DNA of 17,601 nt from Termitomyces sp. T153. Its lineage: Eukaryota; Basidiomycota; Agaricomycetes; Agaricales; Lyophyllaceae. The DNA lies in contig JACKQL020000278.1 of assembly GCA_018296165.2 (NCBI GenBank), forward strand, positions 1 through 17,601. Direction: 5' to 3'. The position numbers were made by a program, and so were the translations under genes. Below, one piece after another: positions 8,174 through 15,995 of this stretch. Position 1 is the first letter of the stretch. Each line of letters opens with the position of its first letter. The notes under the pieces were generated by a model, which saw nothing but the letters and a program-made list of their open reading frames with translations, ran no database searches and was not told where the DNA came from.

Positions 8174-8517
8174 AGTAAGGCAGTTACTTTGCATGCTCCT
8201 CACTGGACTAGGTGTTAGCCTGTGGTGAGCTCAGGCCAGCACCCAATCTTGGCATCAGTTATGTCTTTCTGATTATGCTGAGGTTCCTGGCATCATTTGT
8301 TCCTGGCCATAAACTGGCTTTTCAGTCAAGTCTCTCATTGTTTTGTATTATGGGAGGGATACTTTTTCAGGTGAGTCCATATCTACCATTTTTGACATTT
8401 GCTATCAGCTTACAGTTTTCAGCCTATTGTAAATGTATTGTATTTGTATTACAATATATTTGCTTTTTTGGACTTTTTCATTCTCTCAGGTTTCATAGTT
8501 TTGAGACCATTGTATCA
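8174..8517 (-). repeat. LTR C, 5' segment (3' LTR of element 2, part 2)
   Basis: This is the continuation of the LTR at 5373-5834 after the LTR B insertion. At 8408 GCTTACAGTTTTCAGCC is shared with 14490 in the solo LTR C, and both copies end ATTGTATCA (8517 and 14569), so the minus-strand start is TGATACAATG. A purine-rich minus-strand string (TAGGAGATG) lies just outside at 8518-8526, as a polypurine tract would. The summed LTR is about 800 bp, shorter than the solo copy, which has an expanded repeat array. The 128-codon plus-strand frame at 8212-8598 is LTR translation, not a supported gene. Confidence 0.65.
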
Positions 8518-8566
8518 CATCTCCTACACCAACTACTGACTGCCCTCAGTCAGCTCAGTTACTCAG

Positions 8567-8623
8567 GTAAGCTTCACCAAGCCTTGCCCTCATACTAAAA
8601 AAATTCTTTCTCTTTTTCCACAG
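8567..8623 (+). other. Predicted 5'-UTR intron of the antisense unit
   Basis: GTAAGC at 8567, a branch-like TACTAAA at about 8593, a pyrimidine run, and CAG at 8623 make a credible 57-bp fungal intron upstream of the ATG at 8684. It suggests a spliced plus-strand transcript starting in or near LTR C. Confidence 0.5.
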
Positions 8624-8683
8624 AAAAAAAACTTTTTCTAGCTCAATCCCTTCTACATGATCCTTCCTCTAGCCAGGTATACC

Positions 8684-9976
8684 ATGGCTCCCCCAGTCAG
8701 CATTGTTATTCCTACTGCCCCTTGCTGAGCCTCTAGACCCCTTGCACAAGTTGCTCTTGCTTCTTCCATGTCGACTGACCATTTTGCCAACCTCAAACAT
8801 GCTATAAAGCATGACAGTACACAGGTTATCATAGCTATCCTCCAGCTGCCCCTGTTTGCTTTTGCCATCATTGGCATTTGCAATACTGCTAAAGCTTTTC
8901 CAGGATCAGATAGTGACTGTGCCCAGTACATTGGTATGACCCATTTGGTAAGTCTGCCTTCCCCCATTATCTTCTTTCCTCATGGCTCATCTTAGCACTT
9001 TGCCAACAAATCCAATTATCCCAGGCTGTTAGAGCAGAAAGGGCTTGTGGATATGTTGTCCCAGATTCTTCCTATGCTTGACTGTCTTTCTGCCAATGAT
9101 ACCCCTGACATTCAGCATTTCTTTTCATTTGCTGATGCACTCATCCTTATAGACAAGAAGCAGCACAAGGAACAGTGCAAATGTGAGACACAGGAGGTTT
9201 GTCCCACTTCTTACTTTATTCTCTCTCTTATCTCTGACTTATTTTAGTGACAGTGCTGCTAGTGTGAGGCTCGTGACACTGAGATGCTTGGTTTGACCCC
9301 TGCTTGCTCCTCCAAACAGAAGGCTAATGTAAGTTTGTCAGCTTCTCAAGTGGTGTTCCTCATGCATTGACTTGATCAATTAATGCTTCTCCTGCCCTGT
9401 TTACAGGCAGAACCCAAGGGCAAACCCAAACTGAAGAAGGTCAAGGTTACCCCCTCCCTGAGTGAGCCTCCCTGACTGCTTCTTGCCTTGCTTCTCTTGA
9501 CTCCTGCTTCTAGCTAATTTCAAGCTCAGCAGTGATGCCATGCTTGCTTTGCTGGGCCAGATTGATGTGACCCTCAAAAATTGCCTTCTCAATGAGGACA
9601 ACACAGCTCCACTTGCCAAACTTCAAAGACATTGTGAAGCAATCAACCTTGCCACCCAGAAACAACTGTATTCTCTTGACTTCAGCCCTCAGACTTTTTG
9701 CTATATCTCCACATGGCCTGAGTGCATGGACAAAAAGTCCTAGGCTCCTCTGAGATTGAGAAGACCAGTTCACTTCTTGGCAATCTCCAAGTTTCTTATA
9801 AGGTAAGCCTTACTACTCCTTTATCCCCTCTTCTTCTTATTTACTCAGCCTTCCAGGCCCCTGCTGATGATTCTGACATTGAGCTTACTGATTCCCCAGC
9901 AGACAGCCCTGAAAATGCCATGGATCTATTTCAGCTACCCCAGTGTAAGCACTGTCTCTGTCTCTGCCTTGCATAG
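8684..9976 (+). pseudogene. Intron-containing antisense ORF of unknown function
   Basis: The start at 8684 is in good context (ACCATGG). Exons join in phase across introns at 8948-8995, 9197-9247 (GTTTGT donor), 9329-9406, 9462-9513 and 9803-9848, all GT...AG and 46-78 bp. A last intron at 9945-9976 is possible but short; otherwise the TAG at 9974 ends the frame. The product has a helical N-terminus (MSTDHFANLKHAIKHD), FADALILIDKKQHKEQCKCE, a Cys cluster (QCC, then CEARDTEM), a basic patch (GKPKLKKVKV), a helical stretch (DAMLALLGQIDVTLKNCLL) and an acidic tail (ADDSDIELTDSPADSPENAM). Stops at about 8726 (TGA), 9248 (TGA), 9260 (TAG) and 9740 (TAG), and loss of frame near 9740-9800, break it. 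I do not recognise the family. It converges on element 2 pol (end 10090) and starts just outside LTR C. The short intronic and UTR frames in this interval are not separate genes. Confidence 0.6.
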
Positions 9977-10089
9977 CATAGCCATACTCTTAGCTAGCCC
10001 TAAAAATCCTCATATCCTCACAGTTGATGTCATTACCCCAAAAATGCATGACTTAAATAAGTTTTCTTTTACTTCTGCTAAGTAAAATC

Positions 10090-11568
10090 TCAATTTTTTG
10101 TCAATTTTCTGGAGCTTATTTCTGGCTTTTCCATCTCATGGTCTAGAGGCTCATGGAGCCTTATAGAACCAAATGACAGGCCTTGTATGGTATTTCCTGT
10201 AGGCTTTTGTAGTTCCTTCTTTAACTCTTCCAACTTTTCTGGAGTGATATCAACCCATTGCTCTAGGCTTTGGGATAGCTCCAATCATCTCTGAGATTTG
10301 TAAGGGACTACTCTAAGAGCAGCTATTCTGGTCTGCCAAACTGAACCATCCAGTTCTGCTACAATATAATTACCACCCCTGGTCTTAGTAATTACTACCA
10401 TTGGACCATGGAAACATAGCAGCATTTCAGCACTGTGTGAACTTTCTGTAATCATATTTTTAACCAAGACCAAGTCCAAGGGTTTGAAATTGAAGTCTTT
10501 GATAGAGTTTTTATGCTCTTCTGCAAACTTCAAGGCCCATTGGAGTTTGTCCTTCCCAACTCTCTCTCTCATCTCCTCCACATGTTGGTGGTGTTTAGCT
10601 AAAGCCCTAGTGTGATAACCAATCAACTCTTCTGTAGATAATGGCCCTTCTGTAATTCTATTAACCAGATAGCCTCTACCAAGTCCAAAGGTAGAGTTAG
10701 ATGAGCCCCAGTGACCATGAAGTATGGTGAACATCCAAATCTCTGCTGGATAGTAATGTGATCACTCCACATTACATGGAAGAAGAACCAAAACCATTTA
10801 GTGCAATCCTCACAAGCTTTGAATAAAGCTTGCCTGACATCCCAATGTGTTCTTTCAATTTTGCCATTAGCTTGGGAGTTATATGGAGAGATGGCAATGC
10901 CTCTGATTCCATATTTACTTTTTATCCAAGCTGTGACCTTCTTGAATTGTCCAGCATTGTCAGTGATGATCTCTGCAATGCAGCCTCAGCAGCAAATCAT
11001 ATCCTCAAACAACCATTGACCAATTTTTTTATGGTTTTCCTTGTGCAGGGGCCTTCCTTCCATCCATGAAGACAATGCACACCTACCATGGACAATATAC
11101 TTGCAGCCATTTGAAGCTGGGATCATGTGCATGGTATCAATGTGGATTGTTTGGAAGATAGAGTATAGGTCACTGTGGAACCTCTGTTTACAACTGTCTT
11201 CTGACATATCTGACAGTTGTGACAAGTCTCAACATACCACTGCACATCTCCATCAATTCCTGGCCACCAAAATCATTCTTGTGTTAACAATTTGGTTGCA
11301 TAAGTTCCTCTATGCCCCAAGGCATCATGGGCTAATTTAAGCATGAACATTTGCCTATTGATATTGACTACTAACTTATGCCTAGCCTCATAATTGTGCT
11401 TGTACAGTCTCCCCTTTTGATCGGAGAAGAACTGTCTTGCCAACCTCTTGAACTTGTCTGGGTCCCAACCCTGCAAACCCTCAGGTTCTTTGCTTGGGTC
11501 TTGTAGCCAGCTTTGTACAATTGGTAGCAAGTCATCCCACTGTCCACTCTCACCATCCTTCCTATGGT
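10090..11568 (-). pseudogene. Element 2 pol: integrase
   Basis: On the minus strand, the H2C2 zinc-binding domain (HDALGHRG at about 11295-11320, CHNCQIC at about 11215-11235) with FWWPGIDGDVQ follows a connector (WLQDPSKEPEG, FKRLARQFF). The core has IHIDTMHM (first Asp, about 11140), EIITDNAGQF (second Asp, about 10965) and NSQANGKIERTHWD (Glu, about 10860), so D,D,E is complete. Then come FGCSPYF, LPLDLVEA, ELIGYHTRALAKHH, IKDFNFKPLDLVLVKN, GGNYIVAELDGSVWQTRIAA and LEQWVDITPEKLEELKKEL. No chromodomain follows. At least one TGA stands where the family has Arg (before FWWPG), and other stops and frameshifts split it. The frame ends at 10090, about 110 bp from the convergent antisense unit. 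Sense strand and order match the RT upstream. Confidence 0.88.
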
Positions 11569-13548
11569 CTAAGTATGCTTGTAAGTCTGCTTCCTTTTCT
11601 TCCTCAGTACCTTCTGTGGGTAATAGAGGCTGAGAGAGAGAGATAGTACTGCAACAGGATCTATTCTAGATGTCTGCTGCTGACTTAGAACTGCCTTCCT
11701 AAGTTCCACCTCTTGAGACCTTGCTCTATCAAGTTCTTGTTCAAAGTCTGATACTTCAGTGGCTACTGCATGTAGATAGCCACCTCTAGTGTCAGTTTGA
11801 TCTGCAAACTCTTCAAGTGCTAAGGGTTCCCAAACCTCCCATCTTGGTTCATTGTTGGCTTTAGCTGGATATTGAAAGTGCATAGTCTGTGGGTTGTCCA
11901 CCAACTCTGGGTTAACAGGTGGGTACTCCTCATCTCCTGGCTGCTTGAGCCTCCTAGACAGGCCATCAACACTAAAGGTTTTTCCTGGCACATGCCTCAA
12001 AGTAAAATGATAGGGTAGTACATCCTCAATCCATCTCATGATGGTGACATTAGGTCCTACTCCAGGATTGCTTAGCATCCCCTACAAATACTTGACATCT
12101 GTCTCCACTACAAGTTTCATACAACCAACTAGCCAATACTTATTAGCTTGCAAGGCTCTCATCAAACCATAGAGTTCTCTTTTAGGTTGTGAGAACCTTG
12201 CCTCCCTCTCATTCAAAGTGATGGATCCTAGCTTAGCACAAGTGCATTGCTTAGAATTGTCTGGAGCTTCCTAGAATATTCCAAAGCCCACTGCCATCCA
12301 AGAAGTGTCAACTGATAGGACCACTGCCCCTCCTGACTCATAGTCAAGTGGTTTTAGAGGTGCACTTTCAGCTAGCAACTTCTTCAACTGGGCCATTGCT
12401 GACTGCTGTTCCTCACCCCAAACAAATGGTGTGTGGTTTTGAGTCAATTTGTTGATGGGTGCAGCCACTTTGGCATAGTCTTTACTGAACATCCTAAAGG
12501 TACCACAAGTACCTAGGAAAGCTCTGACATCTGACTTGTCCTGGCAATCACCCCACCCCATAACAATGGCCAATTGCTTGGTCTCAGGTTTCTGTCCCTC
12601 ATAGGAACACCTGTGTCCAACCACTACAATCTCATCTGCACAGACTACTGACTTTTTCCCAGAGAAAGTTCCTCCAGCATATTTGATCCTTTGTAACACT
12701 CTGTTTACATTCTGCAGATGTTCCCATACAAATCTCCTAATGCCTGGATTTTCTGGGATAACCTCATAGCCTCCATCTGGCAACTCATACCTGTGAGGCG
12801 GACCTCTGATTGGCACATCATCAATATATGGCCAAGTTACATGAGGTATCTCATCTTTCAAGATGAAGGTCATGTCATCATGAAAGATTGGTACTGAATT
12901 TGTCTGGCCCATTGGCAGGGTTACCAACCTTAGAGCACCAAAGGGTGTCTGAAAGGTGGTATAGTCCCTAGACTTCACATCCAACACTCTCTCATTATAT
13001 CCCACATACAAGTCAAAGATCCCTCCACAAGCCCTGCCAGCAAAATGACTAGCTAATTCTTCAATTGCTGGTGGCAATCCAGAATGTGCTATGGTCACTT
13101 TGTTTAAAGGTTCCAAGCTGTGAACTATCCTCAAACTCTCACCATTCTTCTTCAATACTGTGAACCACTGGGATCTGTATGAAGAGTTGGATGGCTCATA
13201 CACTCCTGCCTCAATTTTCTGCTTTATCATCTGGCAGATTTTATCTCTGAGTCCAGGAGCAATGGGAATGTTCTTCAATACCCAGGGGGTGTGAGGAATT
13301 ACTGGCATTACTACAGGAGGGAAGAATTCCTCCTTGAGCCTACCTCTTTGAGAATCATCTCATGCAAAAGCCTCATTCTGTAGCATCATTAAGTGATGTA
13401 CTGCCTTCATCTCTTCTGGCCACAAGAAACCATCACCATGTACTTGGTCAATGATTTCCTTGCACTCAGCAGTGTACCTCCCTGTGGGTTTGAAATCAGG
13501 TGGATTTGGGTCCAACTTTGGCATGTCTGCTCGTGGATCCTCAGTGAT
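11569..13548 (-). pseudogene. Element 2 pol: reverse transcriptase and RNase H
   Basis: The longest open piece (345 codons, 12271-13308) starts MPVIPHTPWVLKNIPIAPG and carries YRSQWFTVLKKNGESLRIVH, GGIFDLYVGYNERVLD, TTFQTPFGALRLVTLPMG, the YIDDVPIRGPP catalytic motif (about 12811-12833), ENPGIRRFVWEHLQNVNR, GGTFSGKK and RAFLGTCGTFRMF. RNase H begins with VVLSVDTSWMAVGFGIF and, after a TAG at 12271, continues NEREARFSQPKRELYGL and VVETDVKYL, a TAG, GMLSNPG, then HVPGKTFSVDGLSRR. The last part to 11569 is a charged linker. Upstream, DPRADMPKLDPNPPDF and DGFLWPEEMKAVHHL lead in; there a Trp codon has become TGA (about 13358). The clade differs from element 1: YIDD rather than YLDD, with the DELPDGGYE-type insertion after it. 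The first ~27 codons of the 13360-13629 frame are solo-LTR sequence, not pol. Confidence 0.92.
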
Positions 13549-13790
13549 ACACTGTAGTACTGGGTTAGAGTAATACTGATAGTTCTGGGGCTTTCTTGAA
13601 GACTTAGGCAGTCTACTCCAATTCCACACTGATGTCTTGATAAATGCTTGAAGTTGAAGGGGTTTACTTCCAAAATATTTCTATTCTGAATGCAGAGGGG
13701 TCTCAACAAACTCCAGCCTAAGTGATTCACTCCCTGGGAACCACCGAGCCTTTGCCTATTAATTGCCTGTCCATTTGCTACTCTACTTGG

Positions 13791-13800
13791 GCTATTTATA
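13791..13800 (-). promoter_or_regulatory. TATA box of solo LTR C
   Basis: The minus-strand sequence TATAAATAGC lies upstream of the block shared with the 5373-5834 LTR, matching the TATA box at 5611 there. Confidence 0.5.
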
Positions 13801-14070
13801 CCTCTTTCTACAGTGCACAGACCACCCCCTACATGTGACTTTTGGTTCCATACTTTCCAGCCCCTTATTCATAACTGTTATTCTAATTCCCCCTTTTGGC
13901 ATGCCTGTTTCAGTGCCACAGGCCAGTTCCTGGTTCCATCATTCCTCCTTTGCATTCTTAGCTTCCATTTGCCCCATTTATCTCTCCCTCCTTTGTATTT
14001 CTCCCATTCATATTCTTCCCCATTCAGGTTCTTTCCCATTCAGATTCTTCCATTCATCTGTTCCCTCCCA

Positions 14071-14250
14071 TTCATTCCATTCATTTCATATTCTTCCATT
14101 CATCTTCCTTTCCCTTCCCTTCATTCCATTCATTTCATATTCTTCCATTCATCTTCCTTTCCCTTCCCTTCATTCCATTCATTCATCTTCCTTTCCCTTC
14201 CCTTCATTCCATTCATTCATCTTCCTTTCCCTTCCCTTCATTCCATTCAT
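14071..14250. repeat. Polypyrimidine minisatellite, 49-bp then 34-bp units
   Basis: The word TTCATTCCATTCAT starts at 14071, 14120, 14169, 14203 and 14237, giving spacings of 49, 49, 34 and 34 bp. The 34-bp unit is the 49-bp unit lacking an internal 15 bp (TCATATTCTTCCAT region). The plus strand is almost wholly C/T apart from A in CATT. The related LTR at 5373-8517 lacks the array, so it expanded in this copy. Confidence 0.9.
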
Positions 14251-14573
14251 CCCCCCTTTACCTCCTTTCAGTCAACATTCCAATCTGGTTATTCTTAGAT
14301 CAGATCTAGATCTTGCCAGAATTGATGCCACTCAGGTGCTTTTGCCAGTCCCATGCTTCCCCTCCCATTACAGTGATTGGACTATTATTGAGTGTATAGT
14401 CTAGTATAGTCCTTGTCCTATCCTGTTCTGTCTTTCTTCTGGTGTATTTAAAGGGATAATGTTGCTGGGACTTGTTTTACCAGGAGGCTTACAGTTTTCA
14501 GCCTTAATAAATGTTTGTTTTGACTTCTGGTGTTTATTATGTTCCCAATGGTGTGACAACATTGTATCAACAC

Positions 14574-15987
14574 CTTTCAATTCTAAACTCCTCAGGAGAG
14601 GTTCCTAGTACAAGTTTCACCTTCCTAGCAACAGGTTTGTATTTCTTAGAAAATACTTGGGCAGTTTCCTCACACCTGCTTCTAACTCTAGGCTTTCCTG
14701 CTGTACTAAGATCTCCTCCAACTTCTCTGGTATCTGACACAGCTGCCCATTTAGATAGGCTGCTAATGTCTTCTCATCTCTTCCTCCCACATTTCCCTCT
14801 GCAGCAAAGGCCTGCAGATATACGTCTCTCATCTTTCAACTCCTGGTTCTTGAATCCACTATGATTTATAGTGTATCCAGTCACCACTACTTCACCATTC
14901 TCCTTCTCTCCAATCATCACTGCCACCTCTCCCTGGTCAGTGACCAGATCATTGAGATTTAAAATCTTGGATCACTATCTCCTCTAACACCTGCCTTTGG
15001 CACCTTCCCTCTTTGAAGAGTGGGCAGGGCTGTCCAGTGACCAGTATTAGGATCTCTGATAGTTATGATGGCACTGCCATCTTGAAGATTTTGTATGTTG
15101 CTTTCTGTCAGTGTGTCAAAAGGATGACCCAACAAGACAGTATAAGCTAGCTTGACAAAGATATGCACTTGTAAGTAAATAGTGAAGCCTTCAGCAAAAG
15201 TAAATGGCACATTTTTGGCTAAGCCAACTGATGTATTCACTTGACTGTTGGCACTCTCCATCCTTAAGCATATGTCTGGATCCCAAGTCAATCCTAAATG
15301 AAGTGCCTCATCTAGTGCCATACAGACTATCTGAACACCACTATCTAGAATTGTCACTACTTGCCCCCTCTAATTGACAATGGGGTTCAAGGACCTCATC
15401 ACTTGCAAATCTCTAGCCACATACACCACTACTGGCTTTTCTCCTGAAGGGATATTTTCCAAGTAAGTGGCTACACAATCCTGATGCACTACTGCACCAG
15501 TAGGCAAATCATCCTGTGTCCCCATCTGCAATGAAATAGGTTGCCATTGGTAGGTCATTGACATCTACCTTGTCAGGTGGTTTCTTCTCCCTTACAGTCT
15601 GCTGTTGAACTGCTACCCTTGGGATATTGGGATCCCTAGACTGAGTCCCTGATTTGAGAGTCAATTTTTGTATCATTGCTTCTCTTAATCCAGGAGCCAC
15701 ATCTAACAGTTCTCCAGTGCTGAAAGGTACAGTAGCCTCCCAGAGCCTATCAATGGTCCTATCCCACTCCTTCCTCCTTGTTTCTGTTAAGGAACTTTTA
15801 ATGGTGTCCTGCACTGGCACGTCTGGTCCCTCATTGAGGGCTGGAACCTTCTCAAAAGGTAGGTCCACTTTGGTGCAACTCTAGGTGGAATCACCAGAGT
15901 TAGCTTTTCTTTCCAGGGTTTTTCAGGGGTTCTCTCTGGCAATGAGGATACTCCTGGTTGAGGTACCTCTTTCCTAATTGCCTTCAT
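14574..15987 (-). pseudogene. Element 2 pol 5' part: aspartic protease region
   Basis: The retropepsin-like domain lies at 14959-15357: TILDSGVQIVCM (DSG active-site motif, about 15350), LGLTWDPDICLRMESANSQ, VGLAKNVPFTF, YLQVHIFVKLAYTVLLGHPF and ITIRDPNTGHWTALP. It would cut the Gag-Pol precursor. Upstream (15370-15868) are LLDVAPGLREAMIQKL, PDKVDVNDLPMATYF and GAVVHQDCVATYLENIPSG, the usual pre-protease spacer of this clade. Frameshifts occur near 15875, 15530 and 14690, and there is a stop at about 15370. Stretch 14833-14958 is too decayed to align. The 3' part (14617-14832, then KKYKPVARKVKLVLGTSPEE) connects to RT but is cut by the solo LTR at 14569. DSG in place of the commoner DTG is family variation or mutation. 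Confidence 0.75.
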
Positions 15988-15995
15988 TGAGTTAT

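Larger units (their letters stand above)
13553..14569 (-). mobile_element. Solo LTR C nested in element 2 pol
   Basis: A 1017-bp insert with TGTAGTACTGGG at 13553 and ATTGTATCA ending at 14569 (TG...CA on both strands), flanked by ACAC at 13549-13552 and 14570-14573. Removing it joins EEFRIERC to CITEDPRADMP in frame. It shares the end sequences, the CTCCCTGG block and the GCTTACAGTTTTCAGCC block with the split LTR C at 5373-8517. Minus-strand orientation is favoured by the TATA box at 13791. A plus-strand TATTTAAAG (about 14446) with AATAAA (about 14507) leaves some doubt. It contains a homopyrimidine tandem array. The 213- and 161-codon plus-strand frames at 13763-14404 translate this repeat and are not genes. 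Confidence 0.85.

Noticed and set aside
8518..10085. The gag of a plus-strand retrotransposon whose 5' LTR would be LTR C
   Set aside because: Not fully excluded. It is disfavoured because LTR C promoter features and the purine tract at 8518-8526 point to minus orientation, no primer-binding site is evident after 8517, and no pol follows on the plus strand.
13549..13629. An N-terminus for element 2 RT beginning MWNWSRLPKSS
   Set aside because: These codons lie within the solo LTR (from 13553 up). The pol frame truly continues from EEFRIER at about 14574.
13763..14404. A 213-codon plus-strand ORF rich in Ser, Phe, Pro and His with internal repeats
   Set aside because: It is a translation of the polypyrimidine minisatellite inside the solo LTR C. 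The overlapping 161-codon frame gives the same kind of repeat, and there is no domain or codon-level sign of a gene.
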